Assembly (NCBI GenBank): GCA_964347035.1
Contig: CAYFXE010000008.1
Coordinates: 1 to 64,000 of the forward strand
Length of the DNA: 64,000 nt
Reading direction: 5' to 3'
From: CAYFXE01 sp964347035
GTDB taxonomy: Bacteria > Acidobacteriota > Aminicenantia > Aminicenantales > Aminicenantaceae
Positions 8,212 to 16,560 of this stretch are shown here, one piece after another; positions within the stretch are counted from its first letter, which is position 1, and every line of letters starts with the position of its first letter. The notes under the pieces were generated by a model that saw only the letters and a list, made by a program, of their open reading frames with translations, searched no databases and had not been told where the DNA came from. Made by a program: the position numbers and the translations under genes.

Positions 8212-9138
8212 CTACGAATCAATGACTAAAAAGGGATGGATGCCTCTTCTCTCGGGGTCTGTCTTACCCAATGCCAACAGCTTTCCTTCGACACTGAATA
8301 ACCTAAAAGTGGCTTTTGTCCTCTCTGAGGGCGATAAATAAGCATCATCCTGGTCTAATATTTTCAAAATATTCTCTGGAAAAATGAAGTTCCCATTCCT
8401 GGCCAGGGAAGCACCCCTCTCCTTGAGCACGATTTTCGGAAACTCCGGCAACAGGACTTCCATAGGAATCAGAAATCGATCGATCTCTCCCTGTTCAGCG
8501 TATTTCTTGATTTCCTCCAGGAGAAATCCATCTTCAAGCTTAAAATTTCCGACTGAGGTTCGATTAAGTTGGGTGAGATGAGCTCCGCAATTCAATGCTT
8601 GGCCGAGATCATGAGCGAGGGATCGGATATAAGTTCCCGAAGAACACCGGACCTCGAAATCAAAAAAAGGAGGGGCATACGAGGTCAACTTAAAATCGTA
8701 GACTATGACTTTGCTAGACCGCAGCTCGAATTCCTTATTTTGTCTGGCGAGGGTATACAGCGGTTTTCCTTTGTATTTTTTTGCCGAAAACGGAGGGGGA
8801 AATTGTTCAATCTCTTCCTGAAATTTCCTCATTGCATCAAGAAGGCGAGTCCGAGACGGGTATTCCAGGCACTCCTCGGAGGTAGGTTCGCCTGTTGAAT
8901 CGTAGGTATTGGTGGAGAAACCCAGTCTCATCCGACCTTGATATTCTTTATCTACTTTGGAGAAAAATGAGAAAAGCCTAGTAGCCTTGCCAACAGCCAC
9001 GACAACAAGACCTGTGGCCAGGGGATCAAGAGTCCCATAATGTCCCACCTTGCTTTTGCTAAAAAGTTTTCGTATCTCGATGACGACACGATGAGATGTG
9101 AGGTCTTTGGGTTTATCCACCAGGATAAGGCCGTCCAT
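8212..9138 (-). CDS. truB: tRNA pseudouridine(55) synthase
   Basis: A 308-residue TruB. It opens MDGLILVDKPKDLTSH and carries the catalytic motif GHYGTLDPLATG with Asp38 as nucleophile. KGKPLYTLAR and SGTYIRSLAHDLG match conserved segments around the active site, and the tail forms a PUA-like domain. It converts U55 to pseudouridine in the T-loop of most tRNAs. It follows nrnA by 13 bases in the nusA-infB-rbfA-nrnA-truB order common in bacteria. Confidence 0.95.
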   Translation of the reverse strand: MDGLILVDKPKDLTSHRVVIEIRKLFSKSKVGHYGTLDPLATGLVVVAVGKATRLFSFFSKVDKEYQGRMRLGFSTNTYDSTGEPTSEECLEYPSRTRLLDAMRKFQEEIEQFPPPFSAKKYKGKPLYTLARQNKEFELRSSKVIVYDFKLTSYAPPFFDFEVRCSSGTYIRSLAHDLGQALNCGAHLTQLNRTSVGNFKLEDGFLLEEIKKYAEQGEIDRFLIPMEVLLPEFPKIVLKERGASLARNGNFIFPENILKILDQDDAYLSPSERTKATFRLFSVEGKLLALGKTDPERRGIHPFLVIDS

Positions 9139-9151
9139 TATTAGCCTATGA

Positions 9152-10153
9152 TCAATAAACGTCTTGCTTTTCTGTGGCTTTAGTCCTGGGTTGCTCGGTT
9201 AGGAGTTGCTCCACCGTCTTCGGGATTTCCTTAAGCAGATTCTCATATTTACCCGTAACAGGAAATCCGGCGGCATGAAGATGTCCTCCTCCTCCAAAAT
9301 ATTCAGCGATAAGCGCAGCATTCGCCGACCCTTTCGATCTAAGACTGACTCTGTAAGTATCCTTTTTCATTTCTTTGAAAAAAAGAACGATTTCCACTCC
9401 CTTGATCGATCGGGCTAAGGTAGTTATATCTTCTGTATCTATTTCTCTCAAGTTGAGGGATTCGAGATGCTTCTTGAACATGCTGATTATGGCAATGTTT
9501 CCCTTATCGTTCATTTGGAGAGTAGAGAGAACTTCTCCCAGGAGTTTGATTTTTTCAGGTGGATTATTGTTATACAAGCGCTCAGACACTTCGGTCGGGT
9601 TGGCCCCTTGATTGATCAATTCAAAACAGACTTCGAAGGATCTCGCGTTTGTGTTGGAAAATTGAAAAGATCCCGTATCCGAGATGATCGCACAGTACAA
9701 ATAGCTGGCTATGTCTGGAGTTAGGTCAACATTTAGTCGTTTACTCAACAGATAGACCATCTCAGCCACAGCCGAGGCTTCTGGATCGACCCAGTTGATA
9801 TCGGCATAGTGATAGTTAGAATGGTGGTGATCGATATTCACCTTGAAATAGTCCTGAATGTTGTCTTGTCCAGAACGGACCACACTCGCACACTCAAGTA
9901 GGACCACCATATCATAGATCTTTGCCGGAATCTGTCCTACTTGGATAATGTCATGATCAGGAAAATGATTGAAAGGGAAAGGTGTCCTGTCTTTGTTAAT
10001 AAAGGCCATCTCTTTTCCCAACAATCCTCCCATAAAATACAGTGCAAGACCCGTGCAAATAGAATCGCCATCTGGTCGCAGATGGGAGGTGATCGCAATC
10101 CGTTGGTTATCCTTTATTTTTTGGGCAACGAGATCAACCGCGTCCTTTTTCAT
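9152..10153 (-). CDS. nrnA: Bifunctional oligoribonuclease / PAP phosphatase, DHH-DHHA1
   Basis: A 333-residue DHH-family phosphoesterase. HLRPDGDSI, an Asp in VVLLECAS context and NIDHHHSN (the DHH motif) form the Mn2+ site; the C-terminal DHHA1 domain has GGGGHLHAAGF. Family members degrade nanoRNA of a few nucleotides and dephosphorylate 3'-phosphoadenosine 5'-phosphate. The gene start overlaps the end of rbfA by 20 bases, and truB follows. This is the standard neighbourhood for nrnA in bacteria that lack Orn. Confidence 0.9.
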   Translation of the reverse strand: MKKDAVDLVAQKIKDNQRIAITSHLRPDGDSICTGLALYFMGGLLGKEMAFINKDRTPFPFNHFPDHDIIQVGQIPAKIYDMVVLLECASVVRSGQDNIQDYFKVNIDHHHSNYHYADINWVDPEASAVAEMVYLLSKRLNVDLTPDIASYLYCAIISDTGSFQFSNTNARSFEVCFELINQGANPTEVSERLYNNNPPEKIKLLGEVLSTLQMNDKGNIAIISMFKKHLESLNLREIDTEDITTLARSIKGVEIVLFFKEMKKDTYRVSLRSKGSANAALIAEYFGGGGHLHAAGFPVTGKYENLLKEIPKTVEQLLTEQPRTKATEKQDVY

Positions 10154-10501
10154 CTTTTTTCATATCTCTCAGTATTTCATCAATTTTCTCTTCATAGTCA
10201 GATGTGGCATCTAGGTTAAAAATGAGCATGGGATTATACTTTAATTTTATTTTAGAGGCAATAGATTTTCTGAGAAATCCCTTTCTTCTTTCTAAAAGAC
10301 CCATCACTCTTTCTTTGTCTTGAGCCCCAAAAAGACTTAAGTAGATATAGGCTGACTTTAAATCCTTACTCACCTCGACTCTGGTCACTGTTATCNNNNN
10401 NNNNNGCCAGATGTAGAATCTTGGACGAGTTCGATGAGGAGTCGGCTCAATTCCTCTTTGATGAGGCTGGATACTCTTTTCTGCCTGTGACTACTATTCA
10501 T
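10134..10501 (-). CDS. rbfA: Ribosome-binding factor A (interrupted by a scaffold gap)
   Basis: The coding sequence runs through the ten-N gap. Before it come 32 residues from ATG 10501 (MNSSHRQKRVSSLIKEEL..., preceded by AAGGTGG), after it 86 residues starting ITVTRVEVSKDLKSAYIYLS, which is the diagnostic RbfA KH-domain strand. RbfA binds the 30S subunit for 16S rRNA 5'-end maturation. Keeping the two parts in frame requires a true gap of 2, 5, 8... bases, not ten; a two-base gap would give 119 residues, a normal length. It sits between DUF503 and nrnA. Confidence 0.85.
10396..10405. other. Assembly gap (10 N) inside rbfA
   Basis: Ten N characters. The coding frame on either side shows that the missing length must be 2 modulo 3, so ten is a placeholder. 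Confidence 0.95.
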
Positions 10502-10587
10502 GGCACAAACCACCTTAAAGGGTGAAACGATGAAGGAGGAACCCATGCATCCTTAATCGTCTCCAACTCCCCACTGACTTGGAGCAC

Positions 10588-10869
10588 CTAAAAATAATGA
10601 ATCTGGTAGTCTAAAACCTCACCATCGATGTTTTCTTCTGCTTCGCTGATGATTCTGCTCAAGAGCTTTTCTACCACACTCTTTTGGGTATTGACCGTGA
10701 CCACTCCGATTTTCGTTCTCTGCCATTTGTCCTGATATTCGAGTTCGGCCAAAGCGATATTGTATCTGTTCTTGAATCTATCCTTGATCCTGTTCAGCCT
10801 TTTTCTCTTTTCCTTGAGTGAGTGGGACAGGGGGAAATGGATATCTAAAAGAAGAAAACCAATGACCAT
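10588..10869 (-). CDS. DUF503 family protein
   Basis: A 93-residue DUF503 protein: MVIGFLLLDIHFPLSHSLKEKR is the family opening, with the SLKEKR turn highly conserved. Its function is not established, but it lies between infB and rbfA in many bacteria, so a link to ribosome or translation biology is likely. Here it is 19 bases downstream of infB and about 86 bases before rbfA. No clear Shine-Dalgarno precedes its ATG. Confidence 0.85.
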   Translation of the reverse strand: MVIGFLLLDIHFPLSHSLKEKRKRLNRIKDRFKNRYNIALAELEYQDKWQRTKIGVVTVNTQKSVVEKLLSRIISEAEENIDGEVLDYQIHYF

Positions 10870-10888
10870 GAGAAAAATGTCGAATTTA

Positions 10889-12688
10889 TTAGGGCTTAAC
10901 CTTCTCGGTAATAAAGGCTTCTATGATGTCGCCTTCTTGAATATCCTTGAACTTTTCAATCCCGATCCCACACTCGTAATCCTTCTTGATTTCAGTCACA
11001 TTCTCCTTGAGATGTTTGAGGGACGAAATTCGGCCTTGATGGATGACCTCTCCTTCTCTAATCACCCTTACTTCCGCATTCCGAGTAATCTTTCCGTCCT
11101 GGACATAGCAACCGGCGATAACTCCGATTCGAGAAATATTGAAGATTCTCCTGATTTCAGCTCTTCCTAAGAACGTTTCTTTTACGGTCGGCTCTAACAT
11201 ACCGCTCAGCGCCTTTTTGATGTCATCGGTCAATTGATAAATCACATTATAGCTTCTGATCTCCACATTTTCTTCCTTCGCCAGGTCTAATATTTTCTGA
11301 TTCGGCTTTGTGTTATAGCCGATGAGAATGGCATTCGAGGCAGACGCGAGGAGCACATCGGATTCTGTGATATTCCCGGTGGCTGAGTGGACAATCTTAA
11401 TTTTCACCTCTTCACTGCTGAGATTAGGAAGAATATCCGTCAAAACTTCAACCGACCCATGCACATCTCCCTTGATGATCAACGAAAGTTCTTTCACTTC
11501 TCCTTCCTCGATTTGTTTAAATAGCTCATCTAGAGTGAGGTGCTCAGGACGCCGAGTTTCTTCTTTCTTAATCTGAGAAGACCGAAACTGAGCTATCTGT
11601 TTGGCCGTATTGAAATCCTCAACGACCTGAAAAATATCACCTGCGAAAGGAACATCGGAGAATCCGAGAACTTCGACTGGAACTGAGGGCTCAGCTTTTT
11701 TCATGCCTCCTCCGTTCTCGTCAAACAGGGCTCTTGCTTTCCCGTAACTTAGACCACAGATAAAAGCCTCGCCTGGGCTGAGAACGCCATGCTGAATGAT
11801 GACAGTGGCCACGGGTCCTTTTTTCGAATCCAGACGCGCCTCGAGCACGACACCTTGGGCTTGGACATTGGGGTTAGCCTTGATTTCGACAACATCGCTG
11901 AGAAGCAAAATCATTTCGAGGAGCTCTTCGAGATTCGTCTTTTCCTTGGCCGAGACGTCCACACTGATGACTTCGCCTCCCCATTCTTCCACAAGCAATC
12001 CTTCCTTCGATAACTGCTGTTTCACCTTCTCGGCGTCTGCCTCAGGTTTATCCATCTTGTTTATGGCCACGATAATCGGAACATCTGCGGCTTTCGCATG
12101 GTTTATCGCCTCGCGTGTTTGAGGCATGACCCCATCATCTGCGGCAACAACGAGGACAACGATATCCGTTATCGTCGCTCCTCTGGCCCGCAATTTCGTA
12201 AATGCTTCGTGGCCTGGGGTATCGATGAACGTGATCGGGCGGTCCTTATAGAAAATCCGATAGGCTCCGATATGCTGGGTGATCCCTCCTGACTCTCTAC
12301 CTACGAGATTCGATTGTCTTATGGCATCGAGAAGAGTTGTTTTCCCATGGTCCACATGCCCCATCATAGTTACCACCGGAGGACGAAGCACAAGGTCTTT
12401 GGAGCTTTGTTCGGCTTGAGTCCGAATCTCCTTTTCTAGAGATATCAAAGCGATGATCATGTTAAGTTCTTGAGAAATCGACTCTGCCAGATCCTCGTTG
12501 ATGATGTCATTGACATTAATATCCAGCCCCCGCTGGATTAATCTACTTAAAAGGTCCTTTGCCCTGATCCCTATTATGTCAGACAAGTCTTTTATGTTTG
12601 TTCCCTCTCTTATCTGTATTTTTTTTGGCGCGCTTTTTCCTTTTTTCGCGGATTGACTCGTTTTTTTGCTCTTGTCCTTAGTCTCCAT
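10889..12688 (-). CDS. infB: Translation initiation factor IF-2 (short N-terminus)
   Basis: A 599-residue IF-2, shorter than the 700-1000 residues of many Gram-negative versions because the variable N-terminal region is reduced to about 20 lysine-rich residues. An IF2_N domain follows (IREGTNIKDLSDIIGI). The GTPase domain has GHVDHGKT (residues 110-117), DTPGHEAF and NKMD; domains II, III and IV follow, ending in the fMet-tRNA-binding beta-barrel. It places initiator tRNA on the 30S subunit and promotes subunit joining. TAGGAGT precedes the ATG. It lies between nusA and DUF503. Confidence 0.95.
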   Translation of the reverse strand: METKDKSKKTSQSAKKGKSAPKKIQIREGTNIKDLSDIIGIRAKDLLSRLIQRGLDINVNDIINEDLAESISQELNMIIALISLEKEIRTQAEQSSKDLVLRPPVVTMMGHVDHGKTTLLDAIRQSNLVGRESGGITQHIGAYRIFYKDRPITFIDTPGHEAFTKLRARGATITDIVVLVVAADDGVMPQTREAINHAKAADVPIIVAINKMDKPEADAEKVKQQLSKEGLLVEEWGGEVISVDVSAKEKTNLEELLEMILLLSDVVEIKANPNVQAQGVVLEARLDSKKGPVATVIIQHGVLSPGEAFICGLSYGKARALFDENGGGMKKAEPSVPVEVLGFSDVPFAGDIFQVVEDFNTAKQIAQFRSSQIKKEETRRPEHLTLDELFKQIEEGEVKELSLIIKGDVHGSVEVLTDILPNLSSEEVKIKIVHSATGNITESDVLLASASNAILIGYNTKPNQKILDLAKEENVEIRSYNVIYQLTDDIKKALSGMLEPTVKETFLGRAEIRRIFNISRIGVIAGCYVQDGKITRNAEVRVIREGEVIHQGRISSLKHLKENVTEIKKDYECGIGIEKFKDIQEGDIIEAFITEKVKP

Positions 12689-12706
12689 TTTCTTTTCTTT
12701 TAACTC

Positions 12707-13735
12707 CTATTCACTCTTTATCTCGATCTTCCATCCAACTAGCCTAGAAGCAAGCCTGACATTCGTCCCTTTTTTTCCTATCGCCAGGGACAGTTGGTCC
12801 TCTCCGACGATGGCCTGAAGGCGTTTTCCCTCTTTGTCCAGGATAAATACCCTTTCCACCCTCGCTGGGCTGAGAGTCGCCTTGGCGTAAGAGAGAGGAT
12901 TATCCGACCACTCGATGATATCAATTTTCTCTCCGTTTAATTCTTTACTGATGGCAAGGATTCTGTTTCCTTTGATACCAATGCACGCTCCGATGGGATC
13001 GATATCCTTTTCCTTTGATAAGACAGCCACCTTGGCCCTTTCTCCGGGATGACGAACGATATCTTTAATCTCGATGTTGCCATTGGCAATTTCAGGTATT
13101 TCAATCTCCAAGAGCTTGGCCAAAAATTTAGGATCAGCCCGAGAAACGATTACCTGCGGTCCCTTGTTCTCTTTCAAAACATTGAGAATGACCGCTCTGA
13201 CGCGATCTCCCCGTTTGAATTCCTCATTCTTCAGTTTTTCACACTGAGGGAAGAGAGCATCTGTTTTTTCCACCTCGAGGATCATGTTCTCGTTGGTTTC
13301 GAATCTTCTCAGAACTCCAGTGACGATTTCTCCTACCCGGGGAGCGAATTGAGCATAGATTTTTTCTTGTTCTGCATTTCTCACTTTCTGGTATATCACC
13401 TGCTTTGCAGCTTGAGCCGCAATTCTTCCAAGAGTCTCCGAAGGCAGATCAAGTTCGATCTGATCTCCGATGGTGGCCACAGGATCAATTTTTTTCGCCT
13501 CTTCGTAGGAAATCTCTGTGGCGAGATCTTGAGGATTCTCGCTTACGATTTTGACAGCATAAACTCTTAGTTCTCCCTTCTCAGGCTGGAAAGAAATATG
13601 AACCTCCTCGTTGTGAGTGAAATATTTCGATGACGCGACCCTTAGGGATTCTTCGATGGCTTGAACGATGACATCAGTCTCCACTCCTCTTTCCTTACTG
13701 AGCTGAACGATAGTATCCCACACCTTTACTTTCAT
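12707..13735 (-). CDS. nusA: Transcription termination/antitermination factor NusA
   Basis: A 342-residue NusA with the N-terminal RNA-polymerase-binding domain, an S1 domain (GEIVTGVLRRFE) and two KH domains (IGACIGIKGNRI and LSLAIGKKGTNVRLA). The C-terminal acidic repeats of proteobacterial NusA are missing, as in many phyla. It modulates pausing, termination and antitermination. It is the first gene of the translation operon and sits 45 bases downstream of a strong promoter; rimP, which often precedes it, is absent here. AGGAAG lies before the ATG. Confidence 0.95.
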   Translation of the reverse strand: MKVKVWDTIVQLSKERGVETDVIVQAIEESLRVASSKYFTHNEEVHISFQPEKGELRVYAVKIVSENPQDLATEISYEEAKKIDPVATIGDQIELDLPSETLGRIAAQAAKQVIYQKVRNAEQEKIYAQFAPRVGEIVTGVLRRFETNENMILEVEKTDALFPQCEKLKNEEFKRGDRVRAVILNVLKENKGPQVIVSRADPKFLAKLLEIEIPEIANGNIEIKDIVRHPGERAKVAVLSKEKDIDPIGACIGIKGNRILAISKELNGEKIDIIEWSDNPLSYAKATLSPARVERVFILDKEGKRLQAIVGEDQLSLAIGKKGTNVRLASRLVGWKIEIKSE

Positions 13736-13782
13736 AATTGCTTCCTCGATGTGGTCTAAACCAGGGATTCGAAGAGGCGAGA

Positions 13783-13811
13783 ATTATATCTAAAATGAGA
13801 AAGAATATCAA
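13783..13811 (-). promoter_or_regulatory. Sigma-70-type promoter of the nusA-infB operon
   Basis: On the minus strand TTGATA (13811-13806), exactly 17 bases, then TATAAT (13788-13783). It gives a leader of roughly 40 bases before nusA. Confidence 0.75.
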
Positions 13812-13966
13812 ATCTAGCTGCCCGGTAAGTCTCTCCTCTTAAATAAAAGGAATGAGAGTTAGGAGATCGTCTGTCAATAAGACAATAGAGACGCTTTCTT
13901 CGCTTTGAAATGCCACTTTTTCCTTCAGATGTCTTTTTTAAAAAAAAGCCTCAGTAACTCGACAAA

Positions 13967-15931
13967 TCACATGATCAACGGGGCGAAGACAAGGCTCACG
14001 ACGGCCATCAGTTTAATCAGGATGTTCATGGACGGTCCGGCTGTATCCTTCAGGGGGTCTCCCACGGTATCCCCGATAACAGCGGCGGCATGCACGTCTG
14101 TTCCTTTACCTCCAAGATGGCCCTCCTCGATCCATTTCTTGGCATTGTCCCAAGAGGCACCGGCGTTAGCCATGAAAATCCCCATCAGAACTCCTGTGGC
14201 TGTCGCTCCGGCCAGGAATCCCCCCAACGATTCTGCCCCGATCACGAACCCAATGACTAAAGGCATGAGGACCGCCGTCAATCCAGGAAGAATCATCTCG
14301 GCTAAGGCGCTTCGGGTGACGATGTCAATGCACCGATCAGAGTCAGGCTTGGCTTTCCCTTCCATAAGCCCTGTAATCTCCTTGAATTGTCTTCTGATCT
14401 CGACCACCATTTTATCTGCTGCCCTCGCAACAGCCTTTATGGTCATGAAGGCAATAGCAAAAGGCATGAGAGCTCCTATGAGCAGGCCGATCACAGTTTC
14501 CACATTCGTCAAGTTGATGGCTGTGAGGTTGGCTGTTTTCTGGTAAGCCGAAAAAAGAGCCAGCGCTGTCAGTGCTGCCGAACCGATAGCAAATCCCTTT
14601 CCTATGGCGGCAGTGGTGTTGCCCAAGGCATCAAGCTTATCGGTGATCTTCCTGATGTTTTCGCCAGCCTTGGACATCTCAGCAATTCCCCCAGCGTTAT
14701 CAGCGATAGGGCCGTAGGAATCTGTCGACATTACAATGCCTATCGTAGCCAGCATCCCCACGGCCGATAGGGCGATGCCGTAAAGTCCAGAGAATCTATA
14801 CGAGATGTAAATAGCGAGAGCTATAGTCAAGAGCGGGAGTATCGTGCTTTGGAAGCCGACGGCCAAGCCAGTGATGATCGTGGGAGCGCTTCCTGTCTGG
14901 GCTGTCTTGGCAATGGCTTTGATGGGCGGGCCTGAGGTGAAGTATTCACTTTCCAAGCCGATCAAAACTCCGGCTAACATCCCGCTCAATACAGCCCAGA
15001 AAACACCCAATTCACCCAGAAGGACACGAACAGAGAAAAAAGCGCCCACGATAAATAAAAGGGCACTGACGTAAGTGGCATTCCTCAAAGCCGACTGAGG
15101 ATTGAAGTTTTTCAAGATGCTCATTGAGAAAAAACCAAGAATAGAGCTGAGCAAACCGATCACGATCAAAAGCAAGGGCAGGGACATGTAGTGGAGAGCC
15201 GGAGTCAGCGTTGAACCGATGGCCATCGAAGCCACCACAGATCCTACGTAGGATTCAAAAAGATCCGCTCCCATACCAGCCGTATCTCCGACATTGTCCC
15301 CGACGTTATCAGCGATAACACCCGGATTGCGCGGGTCATCCTCAGGAATTCCCGCTTCAACCTTTCCTACAAGGTCTGCTCCCACATCAGCACTCTTGGT
15401 GTAAATCCCCCCTCCGACTCTGGCGAACAGGGCGACAGAGCTGGCCCCCATGGCAAAACCGTTGATGATCTTAGGATCCTGGGTGAAAAAATAGAAGAGG
15501 CCAATCCCAGCTACACCCAAGGCTGCCACCGAAAAGCCCATCACCGATCCGCCTTGAAAGGCTAGGGTTAAGGCCCGAGACACACCTCCAATGATGGCTC
15601 CTTGTGTAGAACGAACAGCTGAGCGGGTGGACGCTTTCAAACCGATAAAGCCTGCTAACATCGAACAGCTTGCTCCGGTCAAGAAGGCAAGGCTCGTGTA
15701 GATGGAAAACAATCTCCAAAGGGCGATGAAGACCACAACGACAAACAGGGAGATATATGTATATTCTCTTCTTAAAAAGACCATAGCTCCGGAATGGACA
15801 GATTCGGCTATCTCCTTCATCAGTTGAGTTCCGCTGGGATACCTTTTGATAAAAAAGTAAAGGATGACCGCGAAAGCTAATCCGATAAAGCCGAGAATGA
15901 AGGCGTATGGTATGAGATTAAGTATAGACAT
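13967..15931 (-). CDS. hppA: Membrane-bound cation-translocating pyrophosphatase, K+-dependent type
   Basis: A 654-residue polytopic enzyme with about 15-16 helices that couples PPi hydrolysis to H+ or Na+ export. Catalytic acidic loops include DVGADLVGKVEAGIPEDDPR, ADNVGDNVGDTAGMG and the C-terminal GDTVGDPLKDTAGPS. The helix segment GNTTAAIGKGFAIGSAA has Ala and Gly where K+-independent enzymes have Lys and Thr, so this is the K+-dependent subfamily; whether it pumps Na+ or H+ is unresolved. ATG 15931 is preferred (AAGGAAG seven bases upstream) over an in-frame start at 15976 that overlaps the promoter. It is a single-gene unit. Confidence 0.92.
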   Translation of the reverse strand: MSILNLIPYAFILGFIGLAFAVILYFFIKRYPSGTQLMKEIAESVHSGAMVFLRREYTYISLFVVVVFIALWRLFSIYTSLAFLTGASCSMLAGFIGLKASTRSAVRSTQGAIIGGVSRALTLAFQGGSVMGFSVAALGVAGIGLFYFFTQDPKIINGFAMGASSVALFARVGGGIYTKSADVGADLVGKVEAGIPEDDPRNPGVIADNVGDNVGDTAGMGADLFESYVGSVVASMAIGSTLTPALHYMSLPLLLIVIGLLSSILGFFSMSILKNFNPQSALRNATYVSALLFIVGAFFSVRVLLGELGVFWAVLSGMLAGVLIGLESEYFTSGPPIKAIAKTAQTGSAPTIITGLAVGFQSTILPLLTIALAIYISYRFSGLYGIALSAVGMLATIGIVMSTDSYGPIADNAGGIAEMSKAGENIRKITDKLDALGNTTAAIGKGFAIGSAALTALALFSAYQKTANLTAINLTNVETVIGLLIGALMPFAIAFMTIKAVARAADKMVVEIRRQFKEITGLMEGKAKPDSDRCIDIVTRSALAEMILPGLTAVLMPLVIGFVIGAESLGGFLAGATATGVLMGIFMANAGASWDNAKKWIEEGHLGGKGTDVHAAAVIGDTVGDPLKDTAGPSMNILIKLMAVVSLVFAPLIM

Positions 15932-15964
15932 CAAATTACTTCCTTGTTCAATTTTTCGCGACGA

Positions 15965-15993
15965 TGTATAGCACAAAAAGCACCAAAATGCAA
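15965..15993 (-). promoter_or_regulatory. Sigma-70-type promoter of hppA
   Basis: On the minus strand TTGCAT (15993-15988), a 17-base spacer and TATACA (15970-15965). It places the transcript start a few bases before the Shine-Dalgarno of ATG 15931. It lies right next to the repeat element at 16006. Confidence 0.6.
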
Positions 15994-16005
15994 TTTTTGA
16001 AAAAT

Positions 16006-16084
16006 GGGGTCAGGCCTTGTCGTCCAAAAGCGCTTTGTCTCTACCTTTACCCGAGTATAAAACCTTGGGATAAGGCCTGCCCCC
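16006..16084. repeat. Dispersed ~80-bp element with inverted ends
   Basis: GGGGTCAGGCCTT at the left and AAGGCCTGCCCCC at the right, 79 bases overall. Interior and ends match the copy at 38171-38249 with about eight differences, including a shared ACCCGAGTA block and AAAACCTTGGGATAAGG. It lies in the hppA upstream region. Confidence 0.8.
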
Positions 16085-16136
16085 AGGTCACTCCGATAGA
16101 ACGAAAAGAAGAGCCTTCCGAGAGTGAGCCATTTTG

Positions 16137-16152
16137 AGACGATCAATCGTCT
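16137..16152. repeat. Short perfect inverted repeat
   Basis: AGACGAT, CA, ATCGTCT: two seven-base arms with a two-base centre, 79 bases before the small gene at 16231. No T-run follows. It could be an operator-like site, but nothing else supports this. Confidence 0.3.
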
Positions 16153-16230
16153 ATTTAGATTGAGGCAGAGAATCACCCTTCAGTATCATAAGTCCCATTC
16201 TTATGAAGTGGTTCAGAGAGAAGAAACCTG

Positions 16231-16560
16231 ATGAAAATGAGTGATCTATCCATATCTCATCGACTGGCCATGAGGTTAGCTTGGGAAGATCCGAAGACCA
16301 TCCGATTTATCCAAACCAGTTTTTCCCATCCGGAGCAGAAACCTGAAATCTTCACCCATACATGGATTTCACAGGAAGGAAAATGGAATGTGTCCATCAT
16401 CGAAAAGAGCCTCTTTTTAAAGCCACGAAAAGATTCGCTCATCAATGTTGCCTGGGTAGAGATCGAGTCTGAATCAGGTCATATCCAGAGACGGCGCTAT
16501 TTCAGAAACATTTTTCTCAGTGAATACAAGACTATTATTCAGGAAAGACCATCTCCTTGA
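16231..16560 (+). CDS. Hypothetical protein (109 aa)
   Basis: A 109-residue protein that I do not recognise. It is rich in charged and aromatic residues, without signal peptide, membrane helix or Cys motif, and reads like a small soluble alpha/beta protein. A weak GAGAAG lies nine bases before the ATG. Its last 22 bases overlap the 3' end of convergent miaB. The clean frame and composition argue for a real gene, but there is no homology evidence. Confidence 0.45.
   Translation: MKMSDLSISHRLAMRLAWEDPKTIRFIQTSFSHPEQKPEIFTHTWISQEGKWNVSIIEKSLFLKPRKDSLINVAWVEIESESGHIQRRRYFRNIFLSEYKTIIQERPSP

Noticed and set aside
13049..13570. Plus-strand 173-codon frame opposite nusA
   Set aside because: Low-complexity, Phe/Ser-rich translation typical of antisense to a charged protein; nusA is certain.
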